Assembly (NCBI RefSeq): GCF_026343115.1
Contig: NZ_JAPEMC010000001.1
Span: forward strand, 2,542,001 to 2,606,000
DNA: 64,000 nt
Direction: 5' to 3'
Source of the DNA: Streptomyces sp. NBC_00102
Lineage (GTDB): Bacteria > Actinomycetota > Actinomycetes > Streptomycetales > Streptomycetaceae
Position 1 is the first letter of the stretch. Every line of letters starts with the position of its first letter. Shown here piece after piece: positions 55,304-64,000 of the stretch. The translations under genes were made by a program, and so were the position numbers. The notes beneath the pieces were generated by a model. It had not been told where the DNA came from, did not search any database, and was given only the letters and a program-made list of their open reading frames with translations.

Positions 55304-57310
55304 ATGCACATCCGGACCGAGTTCCCGTACGAGACCGTCCGCGAGGACGTCCGCGTCCCGCTCGCCGACGGCACCTCCCTGTACGCGCGTGTGTGGCGGC
55401 CCGTCACCGAGGAGCCGGTCCCCGCGCTGCTGGAGTACCTCCCCCACCGGCTCGGCGACGGCACCGGACCCCGCGACCGGCAGCGGCACCCCTGGTACGC
55501 GGGGCACGGCTACGCCTCGGTACGGGTGGACGTGCGGGGCCACGGCAACAGCGGGGGTCTGCCGGGCGACGCGTACGGCGACGCCGGGGTGGCCGACGGG
55601 GTGGCGGTCATCCACTGGCTGGCGCAGCGGGAGTGGTGCTCGGGCCGGGTCGGGATGTTCGGCATCTCCTGGGGCGGTGCCGTCTCGCTCCGGCTCGCGG
55701 CGGCGGCCCCGGACGCGCTGCGGGCGGTCGTCGCGGTGTGCTCCACGGACGACGGGTACGACAACGGCGGTCCGTACTGGGGCGGCTCGGTCTCCTCGGA
55801 CCTGCACGCCCGGGCCGCCGGGCTGCTGGCCGCGGCGGCCGAACCGCCGGATCCGGAGATCGTCGGAGATGGCTGGAAAGCGATGTGGCTGGACCGGCTG
55901 GAGTCGCTCGACCCGCTCGTCCACACCTGGCTGGCCCATCAGACCCGGGACGCCTACTGGTCGCACGGCAGTGTCCGCGAGGAGTACGGCGCGATCCGGG
56001 CGGCCGTCCTCGCGGTGGGCGGCTGGCACGACCCGTACCGGGACACCGTGCTGCGGCTCGTGGAACACCTTGACCCGTCCCGGGTCCGCGGGCTGATCGG
56101 GCCCTGGCCGCACCAGTACCCGGACCGGGGCCGGCCGCCCGGTCCGTCCATCGGCTTCCTCCAGGAGACGCTGCGCTGGTGGGACCAGCACCTGAAGGAG
56201 AAAGAGACGGGGGTGATGAGCGAGCCGCTGCTGCGGTCCTGGATCAGCGGCTCCCACCCGCCCGCCACCCGGTACGAGACGCTGCCGGGGCGCTGGGCCG
56301 GGGACGCCTCCTGGCCCTCGGCGAACATCACCGCGGTGACGTACGCCCTGCGGGGCGGTGAGCGGATCGTCCGCTCGCCGCAGCAGACCGGGCTGGACGC
56401 GGGCCGGATCTCGCCGTGCGGGAACGACGCCGACCTGCCGCCCGACCAGCGCGACGAGGACGCCAAGTCGGTCGCCTTCGAGTTCCCCGTGGAGGGGGCG
56501 CCGGTCGAGATCCTGGGCCGTCCCCGGGTACGGCTGCGGCTGACCCTGGCGGTACCGCGCGGCCAGGTCGTCGCCCGCCTCTGCGACGTGGCACCGGACG
56601 GCTCCTCCACCCTCGTCACCCGGGGCGCCCTCAATCTGGCCGGGCGCCACGGCCGCGACCGTGCCGAGGACTGGCCGCCCGGCACGACCGAGGACGTCAC
56701 CTTCGAACTCGGCGGCATCGGGCACGCCTTCGCGCCCGGCCACCGCATCCGGCTGGCCGTCTCCTCCTCGTACTGGCCGTGGGTCTGGCCGCAGGCCGAC
56801 TCGGCGGGGTTCACCCTCGACGCGGACGGCAGCCTGGTGGAACTCCCGGTCCGCAGACCCACCGAGGACCCCGCCCCCGTCTTCGGAGAGCCCGTCTTCG
56901 GAGAGCCCGAGCAGGCCGAGCCGCTCGGTGAGGCCGTCCCCGCCACCCTGGACGGGGATCCGCCGGAACGGCGGATCGTCCGGGACCTCGCCCGGGGCGA
57001 ATGGCGGCTGGAAGCCGACCCCCGCCCCGGCGGCACCCGCTTCCGACCGGACGGGCTGGAGATCACCGAGGACGCCCTCGACACCTTCACGATCCAGCAG
57101 GACGATCCGCTGTCGGCGCGGGCCCGGTCGGACCGGACGGTCCGGCTGCACCGTCCGGAGGCGGCCTGGCGGACGGAGGTCACGACCCGCTCGGAGACCG
57201 GCGCGGACGCGACGCACTTCGTCACCTGGGACGAGGTGGTCTGCCGGGACGGCGACGAGATCGTCTTCCACCGCACCTGGGAGAAGCGCGTTCCACGAAC
57301 AGCGGGCTGA
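55304..57310 (+). CDS. CocE/NonD-family hydrolase (X-Pro dipeptidyl-peptidase type)
   Basis: 668 aa from ATG 55304 with GAGGT upstream. Alpha/beta-hydrolase with nucleophile S122 in VGMFGISWGGAVSL, the oxyanion Tyr near PHRLGDGTGPRDRQRHPWYA, and the catalytic His probably in LIGPWPHQYPD. The C-terminal jelly-roll (from about 380, REGION ...LRLTLAVPRGQVVARLCDVAP) is the PepX C-terminal domain. Hydrolyses an ester, amide or peptide; substrate unknown. No signal peptide, so cytoplasmic. The strand shows a direct FGEPVFGEPEQ repeat near 530. Confidence 0.9.
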   Translation: MHIRTEFPYETVREDVRVPLADGTSLYARVWRPVTEEPVPALLEYLPHRLGDGTGPRDRQRHPWYAGHGYASVRVDVRGHGNSGGLPGDAYGDAGVADGVAVIHWLAQREWCSGRVGMFGISWGGAVSLRLAAAAPDALRAVVAVCSTDDGYDNGGPYWGGSVSSDLHARAAGLLAAAAEPPDPEIVGDGWKAMWLDRLESLDPLVHTWLAHQTRDAYWSHGSVREEYGAIRAAVLAVGGWHDPYRDTVLRLVEHLDPSRVRGLIGPWPHQYPDRGRPPGPSIGFLQETLRWWDQHLKEKETGVMSEPLLRSWISGSHPPATRYETLPGRWAGDASWPSANITAVTYALRGGERIVRSPQQTGLDAGRISPCGNDADLPPDQRDEDAKSVAFEFPVEGAPVEILGRPRVRLRLTLAVPRGQVVARLCDVAPDGSSTLVTRGALNLAGRHGRDRAEDWPPGTTEDVTFELGGIGHAFAPGHRIRLAVSSSYWPWVWPQADSAGFTLDADGSLVELPVRRPTEDPAPVFGEPVFGEPEQAEPLGEAVPATLDGDPPERRIVRDLARGEWRLEADPRPGGTRFRPDGLEITEDALDTFTIQQDDPLSARARSDRTVRLHRPEAAWRTEVTTRSETGADATHFVTWDEVVCRDGDEIVFHRTWEKRVPRTAG

Positions 57311-57431
57311 CGGCTCGTCACACACAGGTCGCTTTCCGGACAGGCTTCTTCGGGTACGAGGTCCGCGTGCGGACACGGTCCGTACGCACCGACGTAACGT
57401 GTCCCGCACAGCGACTGGAAGGCAGCACCCC

Positions 57432-58664
57432 ATGCCCGGACAGAGCAGCCCTCTCGACACCGACGAGGGCGACCCCTTCGGCCCGCACAACCTCCCGTAC
57501 GGCGTGTTCTCCGTCCCCGGCGACCCCGCCGCCGGACGGCGGGTCGGCGTCCGGATCGGCTCGCACGTACTGGACGCCGGGGCGGCGGCCCACGCCCTGG
57601 GCTCCCCGTACGCCGGACTGCTGGCGCAGCCCGGCCTGATGCCGCTGCTCGCGGCCGGGCGCACCGCGTGGCGGGACGTACGGCGGGCGCTCACCGGCTG
57701 GCTCACCGTTCCCTCGCACCGCGCCGAACTGGAGCCGCTGCTCCACCCGCTCGACGCGGTGACGCTCCATCTGCCGTACGAGGTCGCCGACTACGTCGAC
57801 TTCTACGCCAGTGAGCACCACGCCACCAACGTCGGCCGGATCTTCCGCCCGGACGGTGCCGCGCTGACGCCCAACTGGAAGCATCTGCCGATCGGTTACC
57901 ACGGCAGGGCCGGCACGGTCGTCGTCTCGGGAACGGACGTGGTGCGCCCCTCGGGGCAGCGCAAGGCGCCCACCGACCCGGCGCCGGTCTTCGGCCCCTC
58001 GGTGAAGCTGGACATCGAGGCCGAGGTCGGCTTCGTGGTGGGCGTGCCGTCCACGCGGGGCACGGCGGTGCCGCTGGCCGACTTCCGCGAGCACGTCTTC
58101 GGGGTCCAGCTGCTCAACGACTGGTCGGCGCGGGACATCCAGGCGTGGGAGTACGTCCCGCTCGGCCCGTTCCTCGGCAAGTCCTTCGCCACCTCGGTCT
58201 CCGCGTGGGTGACCCCGCTGGAGGCGCTGGACGCGGCCCGCACGCCCCCGCCCGCCCGGGACGCCGACCTGCTGCCGTACCTCGACGACGCGGAAGAGGA
58301 GGAGCCGGGCGGCATCGACCTGCGGATCTCCGTGGAGATCAACGGCAAGCTGGTGGCCGAGCCGCCCTTCTCCACCATGTACTGGACGGCCGCCCAGCAG
58401 CTGGCACAGATGACGGTGAACGGTGCCTCGCTGCGTACCGGTGACCTCTACGGCTCCGGCACGGTGAGCGGGCCCGAGCCGCACCAGCGCGGCTCGCTCC
58501 TGGAGCTGACCTGGAACGGCCGCGACCCGCTCGACGTCCCCGGCGGCACCCGGACCTTCCTGGAGGACGGCGACACGGTGACCCTCACCGCGTGGGCGCC
58601 GGGTCCGCACGGGACCCGGGTGGGGCTCGGCGAGGTGACGGGGACGGTCCGGTCGGCGGGGTGA
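57432..58664 (+). CDS. fahA: Fumarylacetoacetase
   Basis: 410 aa from ATG 57432 with GGAAGG upstream. Last step of tyrosine/homogentisate breakdown: fumarylacetoacetate to fumarate and acetoacetate. The N-terminal SH3-like domain is followed by the catalytic domain: DYVDFYASEHHATNVGRIFR (metal Asp and general-base His), PNWKHLPIGYHGRAGTVVVS, DIEAEVGFVVG (metal Glu pair) and NDWSARDIQAWEYVPLGPFL (metal Asp). Same length as eukaryotic and actinobacterial Fah. Other pathway genes are not adjacent. Its stop codon lies in a 14-bp minisatellite. Confidence 0.94.
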   Translation: MPGQSSPLDTDEGDPFGPHNLPYGVFSVPGDPAAGRRVGVRIGSHVLDAGAAAHALGSPYAGLLAQPGLMPLLAAGRTAWRDVRRALTGWLTVPSHRAELEPLLHPLDAVTLHLPYEVADYVDFYASEHHATNVGRIFRPDGAALTPNWKHLPIGYHGRAGTVVVSGTDVVRPSGQRKAPTDPAPVFGPSVKLDIEAEVGFVVGVPSTRGTAVPLADFREHVFGVQLLNDWSARDIQAWEYVPLGPFLGKSFATSVSAWVTPLEALDAARTPPPARDADLLPYLDDAEEEEPGGIDLRISVEINGKLVAEPPFSTMYWTAAQQLAQMTVNGASLRTGDLYGSGTVSGPEPHQRGSLLELTWNGRDPLDVPGGTRTFLEDGDTVTLTAWAPGPHGTRVGLGEVTGTVRSAG

Positions 58665-58712
58665 GGGGGGCGGGGTGAGGGGGGCGGGGTGAGGGGGGCG
58701 GGGTGAGGGGGG
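58657..58712. repeat. Minisatellite: four perfect copies of a 14-bp unit
   Basis: CGGGGTGAGGGGGG repeated exactly four times (58657-58670, 58671-58684, 58685-58698, 58699-58712). The first copy contains the fumarylacetoacetase stop codon, so each further copy also carries a TGA. Confidence 0.95.
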
Positions 58713-58723
58713 CGGGGCCGGCG

Positions 58724-58777
58724 TTCCTGCCCGCCTTCCTGCCCGCCTTCCTGCCCGCCTTCCTGCCCGCCTTCCTG
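58724..58777. repeat. Minisatellite: four perfect copies of a 12-bp unit plus half
   Basis: TTCCTGCCCGCC repeated exactly at 58724-58735, 58736-58747, 58748-58759 and 58760-58771, then TTCCTG. It follows the 14-bp array after 11 bp. In a minus-strand frame it would read as a GRKA repeat, but no gene is supported there. Confidence 0.95.
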
Positions 58778-58877
58778 GTCAACGCCGACGGATCCGTTCA
58801 CCTGTTCGCAGGACTCTTGCCCCGTTCCGTCCCGATACGGCGGTCGCGTCGGTGAGACTCCGGCCATGGGAGCACCG

Positions 58878-59486
58878 ATGAACGTCGGACCCGAGGTACC
58901 GGAACCTCGGTGGGCGGTCCCGCCCGAGGGCGGCTGGACCGCTGATGACCTGGACACCCTCCCGAATCTGCCTCCGCACACGGAGCTGATCGACGGGAGC
59001 CTCGTCTTCGCGTGTCCGCAGACTCTTTTTCACAGCCTGGCGATCAGCTTCCTCGGCCGACAGCTCCAGGTACGGGCACCGAAAGAACTGGAAGCCCTGA
59101 GCCGTTTCACCATCGACATCGACCGCCACAACCGGCCCGAGCCCGATGTGCTCGTCGTGGACGCCGCGGCGCTGGCAGCGCTGGACCAGACCCGGGTTCC
59201 CGCCGACGCGGTTCGGCCGGCGATCGAGATCGTCTCGGCCGAGTCCCTTTCCCGGGACCGGGAGACGAAGCCGGTGAAGTACGCCCGGGCCCGCATCCCG
59301 CACTTCTGGCGGGTGGAGAACCAGGACGGGCGGGCCGTGGTGTACGTCTTCGAGCGGGAGCCGGCCACCGGTGCCTACACGTCGACAGCGATCTTCCACG
59401 ACCGGCTGAAGGTGTCCGTGCCGTTCCCGATCGACCTCGATCTCGACGCGATCACCGCGCCGCGCCGGGCGGCGGAACCGGAGTAG
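58878..59486 (+). CDS. Uma2-family (DUF820) restriction-endonuclease-fold protein
   Basis: 202 aa from ATG 58878, which has GGGAG six bases upstream; ATG 58866 would add four residues. PD-(D/E)XK-type core: RPEPDVLVVDAA, AIEIVSAESLSRDRETKPVKYARARIPHFW with the Glu and Lys of the active site. Uma2 proteins are abundant in Streptomyces and cyanobacteria, usually as lone genes, and their target is unknown. Here it lies between the minisatellites and recQ, convergent with recQ. Confidence 0.87.
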   Translation: MNVGPEVPEPRWAVPPEGGWTADDLDTLPNLPPHTELIDGSLVFACPQTLFHSLAISFLGRQLQVRAPKELEALSRFTIDIDRHNRPEPDVLVVDAAALAALDQTRVPADAVRPAIEIVSAESLSRDRETKPVKYARARIPHFWRVENQDGRAVVYVFEREPATGAYTSTAIFHDRLKVSVPFPIDLDLDAITAPRRAAEPE

Positions 59487-59519
59487 ATCCGGCTCCACCG
59501 CCTCTCGGCCGGCCGGAAC

Positions 59520-61616
59520 TCACTCGTACTCCGGGGGCTCCTCGTCGTCCCAGCCGAATTCGGCGTCGGCGAACGGGTCGCCCTTGTCCGTCGACGCGTT
59601 CGCCGACGTGTTCGGCGACGTGTTCGGCGACGTGTTCGCCGCCCCGCGCGCGGGCTCCCGCACCGGCGCCGGTGTGGCGGTGACCTTGTCCGCAGGTGCT
59701 CCCAGCCCCGCCAGGACCTCCAGCACGCCCTCGCCGTAGGTCGCCAGCTTCTTCTCGCCGAGGCCGCTGACCCCGCCCAGCTCGGCCAGGGACGAGGGGT
59801 GCAGGGTGGCGATCTCGCGCAGGGTCGCGTCGTGGAAGATGACGTACGCCGGGACGCCCTGCTCCTTCGCCGTCGCCCCGCGCCAGGCGCGCAGCGCCTC
59901 GAAGACGGGTACGGCGGACGCGGGCAGATCGGCCGCGGCGGCAGCCGACTTGGCTCGGCGTTCGCCCTTGGCGGCCGTCCGCTCGGTGACCCGCTTGGGC
60001 TCCTTGCGCAGCAGCACCTCGCGCTCGCGGCCGAGGACCGTGGCGCTGGTGTCGGTCAGCACGAGGGTGCCGTACTCCCCCTCCACGGCGAGCAGGCCCT
60101 GTGCCAGCAACTGACGGACCACACCGCGCCATTCGGCTTCGGCCAGCTCCTCGCCGATGCCGAAGACGGAGAGCTGGTCGTGGTCGAACTGGATGACCTT
60201 CGCGGTCTTCCGTCCCAGCAGGATGTCGATGATCTGTCCGGCGCCGAACTTCTGGTTCCGCTCCCGCTTGAGCCGGACCACGGTGGAGAGCAGCTTCTGC
60301 GAGACGACCGTCCCGTCCCAGGTCTCCGGCGCGACGAGGCAGGTGTCGCAGTTCCCGCAGGAGGCGGCGGTGGGTTCCTGGCCGAAGTAGGTGAGGAGCT
60401 GGGCGCGGCGGCACTGGACGGTCTCGCAGAGCGCCAGCATCGAGTCCAGGTGCGCGGAGGCGCGGCGGCGGTGCGCTTCGTCGCCGTCGCCGCCCTGGAT
60501 GAGCTTGCGCTGCTGGACGACGTCCTGGAGGCCGTACGCCATCCACGCGGTGGAGGGGGCGCCGTCACGTCCGGCGCGGCCGGTCTCCTGGTAGTACCCC
60601 TCGACGGACTTGGGGAGGTCGAGGTGGGCGACGAAGCGGACGTCCGGCTTGTCGATGCCCATGCCGAAGGCGATCGTCGCGACGACGACGAGCCCCTCCT
60701 CGCGCAGGAAGCGGGACTGGTGGGCGGCGCGGGTCCCGGCGTCCAGGCCGGCGTGGTACGGCACGGCTTCGATGCCGTTGCGGCAGAGGTACTCGGCCGT
60801 CTTCTCGGTGGAGTTGCGGGAGAGGCAGTAGACGATGCCGGCGTCCCCGGTGTGCTCCTCCTTGAGGAAGGTGAGCAGCTGCTTCTTCGGGTCGGTTTTG
60901 GGGACGATGCGGTACTGGATGTTGGGCCGGTCGAAGCTGGCGACGAAGTGCCGGGCGTCCGGCATGCCCAGGCGGCGGGTGATCTCCTGGTGGGTGGCGT
61001 CGGTCGCGGTCGCCGTCAGGGCGATGCGCGGTACGTCCGGCCAGCGCTCGCCGAGGACGGAGAGGGTGAGGTAGTCGGGGCGGAAGTCGTGGCCCCACTG
61101 GGCGACGCAGTGCGCCTCGTCGATGGCGAAGACGGAGACGGTGCCCCGGGAGAGCAGCGAGAGCGTGGAGTCCAGGCGGAGCCGCTCGGGCGCGAGGTAG
61201 AGGATGTCCAGCTCTCCGGCGATGTACTGCGCCTCCATGGAGCGGCGCTCGTCGAAGTCCTGGGTGGAGTTGATGAAGCCGGCCCGGACGCCGAGGGCGC
61301 GCAGGGCGTCGACCTGGTCCTGCATGAGGGCGATCAGCGGGGAGACGACGACGCCGGTGCCGGGGCGGACCAGGGCGGGGATCTGGTAGCAGAGGGACTT
61401 GCCGCCGCCGGTGGGCATCAGGACGACGGCGTCGCCGCCGGCGACCACGTGCTCGATGATGTCGCCCTGCTCGCCGCGGAACGACTCGTACCCGAAGACC
61501 CGGTGCAGGGTCCGCCGCGCCTCGCTCTCGCCTCCGGTGGCCGCCTCGCCGCCGAAGCCCTCGCCGCCGGGGGCCCCGCTGCCGGTGGCCCCGGTCACGG
61601 CCTCGGTCACATCCAT
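59520..61616 (-). CDS. recQ: ATP-dependent DNA helicase RecQ
   Basis: 698 aa from ATG 61616 ([14 protein letters not shown]). Helicase motif [21 protein letters not shown] (Walker A 67-74), DEAH at 166-169 in [20 protein letters not shown], motif [14 protein letters not shown], four zinc cysteines ([10 protein letters not shown]...SCGNCDTC), winged helix, then an HRDC domain (about 525-610). The N-terminal 30 residues are Gly/Glu-rich and the C terminus has [16 protein letters not shown] repeats. Unwinds DNA in recombination and repair. Transcribed after the nuo operon but behind a strong terminator. Confidence 0.94.
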   Translation of the reverse strand: MDVTEAVTGATGSGAPGGEGFGGEAATGGESEARRTLHRVFGYESFRGEQGDIIEHVVAGGDAVVLMPTGGGKSLCYQIPALVRPGTGVVVSPLIALMQDQVDALRALGVRAGFINSTQDFDERRSMEAQYIAGELDILYLAPERLRLDSTLSLLSRGTVSVFAIDEAHCVAQWGHDFRPDYLTLSVLGERWPDVPRIALTATATDATHQEITRRLGMPDARHFVASFDRPNIQYRIVPKTDPKKQLLTFLKEEHTGDAGIVYCLSRNSTEKTAEYLCRNGIEAVPYHAGLDAGTRAAHQSRFLREEGLVVVATIAFGMGIDKPDVRFVAHLDLPKSVEGYYQETGRAGRDGAPSTAWMAYGLQDVVQQRKLIQGGDGDEAHRRRASAHLDSMLALCETVQCRRAQLLTYFGQEPTAASCGNCDTCLVAPETWDGTVVSQKLLSTVVRLKRERNQKFGAGQIIDILLGRKTAKVIQFDHDQLSVFGIGEELAEAEWRGVVRQLLAQGLLAVEGEYGTLVLTDTSATVLGREREVLLRKEPKRVTERTAAKGERRAKSAAAAADLPASAVPVFEALRAWRGATAKEQGVPAYVIFHDATLREIATLHPSSLAELGGVSGLGEKKLATYGEGVLEVLAGLGAPADKVTATPAPVREPARGAANTSPNTSPNTSANASTDKGDPFADAEFGWDDEEPPEYE

Positions 61617-61707
61617 GGTTCCGCCCGTCCTGCTCGTCGCTCTGTTCGCCGTCGTCGCATCGTGCGCTCGTCGTCCGACCGTCCTCCACCATAGGCGGCT
61701 CGTACGA

Positions 61708-61746
61708 CAACGCCGGACGGGCTTGACTCCAGCCCGTCCGGCGTTG
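61708..61746 (-). terminator. Terminator of the canonical nuo operon
   Basis: Perfect 16-bp arms (61708-61723 and 61731-61746) with a 7-nt loop, 22 bp after the nuoN stop and 91 bp before recQ. Confidence 0.85.
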
Positions 61747-61768
61747 GTGGCACAGCGTCGTGCCCGCG

Positions 61769-63433
61769 CTACCGCACGAAGATCCCCGCCTGGCTCGCCA
61801 GGTCCAGGAAGTACTGCGGGGCGAGGCCGAGCACCAGGGTGACCGCGACGCCGATGCCGATGGTGGTCATCGTCAGCGGGGACGGGACGGCGACCGTGGG
61901 GCCGTCCGCCTTCGGCTCGCTGAAGAACATCAGGACGATGACCCGGATGTAGAAGAACGCGGCGATCGCCGAGGAGATCACACCGACCACGACCAGTCCG
62001 CCCGCGCCGCCGTCCGCCGCCGCCTTGAAGACGGCGAACTTGCCGGAGAAGCCCGAGGTGAGCGGGATACCGGCGAAGGCCAGCAGGAACACCGCGAAGA
62101 CGGCGGCGGTCAGCGGGGAGCGCCGGCCGAGCCCGGCCCACTTCGACAGGTGGGTCGCCTCGCCGCCCGCGTCGCGCACCAGGGTGACGACGGCGAAGGC
62201 GCCGACCGTCACGAAGGAGTAGGCGACGAGGTAGAAGAGGACCGAGGAGATGCCCTCCGAGGTGGTCGCGATGACACCCGCGAGGATGAACCCGGCGTGC
62301 GCGATCGAGGAGTAGGCGAGCAGCCGCTTGATGTCGGTCTGGGTGATCGCGACGATCGCCCCGCCGAGCATGGTGACGATGGACACGCCCCACATGACCG
62401 GCCGCCAGTCCCAGGTGAGCCCGGGGAGCACGACGTACAGCAGGCGGAGCAGCGCGCCGAAGGCGGCGACCTTGGTGGCGGCGGCCATGAAGCCGGTGAC
62501 CGGGGTCGGTGCGCCCTGGTAGACGTCCGGGGTCCACATGTGGAACGGCACGGCGCCGACCTTGAAGAGGAGCCCCATCAGGATCATCGCGCCGCCGATG
62601 AGGAGCAGCGCGTCGTTGCCCATGGTGGAGGCGAGGGCGGGGTCGATCTCGGTGACCGAGCCGTCGACGACGCTCGCGATGGTGGCGTACGAGACGGAGC
62701 CCGCGTAGCCGTAGAGGAGGGCGATCCCGAAGAGGAGGAACGCCGAGGAGAACGCGCCGAGCAGGAAGTACTTCACCGCGGCCTCCTGCGACATCAGCCG
62801 CTTGCGGCGGGCGAGGGCGCAGAGGAGGTAGAGCGGCAGGGAGAAGACCTCGAGCGCGACGAACAGGGTCAGCAGGTCGTTGGCGGCAGGGAAGACCAGC
62901 ATGCCCGCGACGGCGAACAGGACGAGCGGGAACACCTCGGTGGTGGTGAACCCGGCCCTGACCGCCTGCTTCTCGCTGTCGCTGCCCGGGACGGACCCGG
63001 CCTGCGCGACGAAGGAGTCGACCCGGTTGCCGTGCGCGGCGGGGTCGAGCCGCCGCTCGGCGAAGGTGAAGACCGCGACGATCGAGGCCAGCAGGATGGT
63101 GCCCTGCAGGAAGAGCGCCGGGCCGTCCACCGCGACGGCGCCCATCGCGGCGATGTGGGCCTTGGTGGTGCCGTACCCGCCGGCGGCGAGCCCGACGACC
63201 GCGGCGAACGCGGCGGCCAGGGCGACGACGGCCAGGAGGACCTGGGTGAGGTACCGGGCCCGGCGGGGCACGAAGGCTTCCGCCAGGACGCCGATGACCG
63301 CCGCGCCGAGCACGATCAGGACGGGCGCGAGCTGTGCGTACTCGATGGTGGGGGCCGTGAACTTCACGTCCGGGGCGGCCGTCGTCACCCCGCCCGCCAC
63401 GGTCCACATGCTGTGGACAGCTGTTGCGCTCAC
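61769..63433 (-). CDS. nuoN: NADH-quinone oxidoreductase subunit N (canonical nuo operon)
   Basis: 554 aa from GTG 63433, overlapping nuoM by [44 protein letters not shown] with the channel Lys, and [17 protein letters not shown] are closer to standard NuoN than the copy at 26468, and there is no Pro/Ala-rich insert. Last gene of what should be the full nuoA-N operon continuing past the window. Confidence 0.95.
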   Translation of the reverse strand: MSATAVHSMWTVAGGVTTAAPDVKFTAPTIEYAQLAPVLIVLGAAVIGVLAEAFVPRRARYLTQVLLAVVALAAAFAAVVGLAAGGYGTTKAHIAAMGAVAVDGPALFLQGTILLASIVAVFTFAERRLDPAAHGNRVDSFVAQAGSVPGSDSEKQAVRAGFTTTEVFPLVLFAVAGMLVFPAANDLLTLFVALEVFSLPLYLLCALARRKRLMSQEAAVKYFLLGAFSSAFLLFGIALLYGYAGSVSYATIASVVDGSVTEIDPALASTMGNDALLLIGGAMILMGLLFKVGAVPFHMWTPDVYQGAPTPVTGFMAAATKVAAFGALLRLLYVVLPGLTWDWRPVMWGVSIVTMLGGAIVAITQTDIKRLLAYSSIAHAGFILAGVIATTSEGISSVLFYLVAYSFVTVGAFAVVTLVRDAGGEATHLSKWAGLGRRSPLTAAVFAVFLLAFAGIPLTSGFSGKFAVFKAAADGGAGGLVVVGVISSAIAAFFYIRVIVLMFFSEPKADGPTVAVPSPLTMTTIGIGVAVTLVLGLAPQYFLDLASQAGIFVR

Positions 63434-64000
63434 TTGGCGGCCTCCACCTCGGGCTGGGGGTCCTGCTTCTGTACGTCGGACATGGTGTGCTGCACCGCCG
63501 GGTCGACGATCTCGGTGAGCGGCTTCGGGAAGACGCCCAGGAAGATCAGCAGCGCGATCAGCGGTACGACGACCGCGAGTTCACGGACCCGCAGGTCCGG
63601 CATGCCCTGGACGGTGGCCTTCACCGGGCCGGTCATGGTGCGTTGGTAGAGCACCAGGACGTAGAGCGCGGCGAGCACGATGCCGGTGGTGGCGATGATG
63701 CCGACCACCGGGTAGGCGCTGAACACCCCGACCAGGACCAGGAACTCGCTGACGAACGGGGCGAGTCCGGGCAGCGAGAGGGTGGCGAGCCCGCCGATCA
63801 GGAAGGTGCCCGCGAGGATCGGGGCGACCTTCTGCACTCCGCCGTAGTCGGCGATGAGGCGGGAGCCGCGCCGGGTGATGAGGAATCCGGCGACCAGCAT
63901 CAGGGCAGCGGTCGAGATGCCGTGGTTGACCATGTAGAGCGTGGCGCCCGACTGGCCCTGGCTGGTCATCGCGAAGATGCCCAGGATGATGAAGCCGAAG
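63430..64000 (-). CDS. nuoM: NADH-quinone oxidoreductase subunit M, C-terminal part (cut by window edge)
   Basis: About 190 C-terminal codons are inside the window; the frame is open to position 64000 and continues ([20 protein letters not shown]). Antiporter helices [20 protein letters not shown] and [20 protein letters not shown] are typical of NuoM. It belongs to the canonical 14-gene operon, distinct from the ten-gene set at 26-37 kb. Confidence 0.94.
   Translation of the reverse strand, partial: FGFIILGIFAMTSQGQSGATLYMVNHGISTAALMLVAGFLITRRGSRLIADYGGVQKVAPILAGTFLIGGLATLSLPGLAPFVSEFLVLVGVFSAYPVVGIIATTGIVLAALYVLVLYQRTMTGPVKATVQGMPDLRVRELAVVVPLIALLIFLGVFPKPLTEIVDPAVQHTMSDVQKQDPQPEVEAAK

Noticed and set aside
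53339..57310. 1323-codon frame ending in the CocE hydrolase
   Set aside because: The first half is antisense to the RseB-like and polyprenyl synthase genes; the hydrolase family start is at ATG 55304 with a ribosome binding site.
59520..63407. A single open frame joining recQ to sequence upstream over nuoN
   Set aside because: RecQ has its own start at 61616 and its N terminus is normal; the extension is an out-of-frame reading of nuoN and crosses a 16-bp terminator. Not a fusion protein.

Overview
The window is core chromosome from a Streptomyces species or a very close relative. Evidence: very high G+C, frequent GTG and TTG starts, almost no U-tracts behind terminators, an RpoB of 1161 residues when started at the TTG with a good ribosome binding site, an acidic N-terminal extension on NusG, a fused KorA, two nuo loci, and the gene order rpoC-rpoB-rplL-rplJ-lipoprotein-rplA-rplK-nusG-secE-tRNA-Trp. 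From memory this matches the central arm of the S. coelicolor chromosome. No plasmid, phage, biosynthetic cluster or CRISPR array is present.

Layout. 1-9.8 kb (minus strand): transcription and translation machinery, from the 5' end of rpoC back through rpoB, rplL/rplJ with an L10-leader-like RNA and promoter, a lipoprotein gene between terminators, rplA/rplK, nusG/secE (with the only classical U-tract terminator) and tRNA-Trp. 10-17.5 kb: aspartate aminotransferase, adenosine deaminase, murB, a TetR-controlled DHA2 efflux pump, a dehydratase pair (UPF0336 plus MaoC), rpmG, tRNA-Met and tRNA-Thr. 17.8-22 kb: an amidohydrolase lacking expected metal ligands, an NAD-binding protein, and a small accessory patch (GIY-YIG-like gene, a protein of unknown function, a decayed copy of tRNA-Tyr) beside intact tRNA-Tyr. 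22-26.4 kb: yajQ, the alkylation-repair pair ogt-alkB, glsB-like, yccF-like, htpX, mscL.

26.4-37 kb (minus strand): a ten-gene, translationally coupled complex I operon nuoABCHIJKLMN that has no nuoD, nuoE, nuoF or nuoG. Several of its subunits carry low-complexity C-terminal tails. 37-42.5 kb: two paralogous histidine kinases, an APH-fold protein and one NarL-type response regulator. 42.7-45.8 kb: korA-korB, 2-oxoglutarate:ferredoxin oxidoreductase. Reduced ferredoxin from KorAB could be an electron source for a complex I that lacks the NADH module; this is inference.

45.8-59.5 kb: HxlR regulator divergent from a QorB-like reductase, rarD, an FAD monooxygenase, a Cof-type HAD phosphatase, a TetR, a LolA/RseB-like membrane-anchored protein, a long-chain polyprenyl diphosphate synthase (probably for menaquinone), a CocE-type hydrolase, fumarylacetoacetase, two adjacent minisatellites and a Uma2-type nuclease. 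59.5-64 kb: recQ, then the end of the canonical nuo operon (nuoN and the 3' part of nuoM, cut by the window edge).

Hairpins separate most transcription units. The most unusual points are the nuo operon lacking D/E/F/G with tailed subunits, the duplicated tRNA-Tyr region, a 26-bp perfect hairpin abutting the murB start, matching TetR half-sites in two promoters, and several short tandem arrays between genes.
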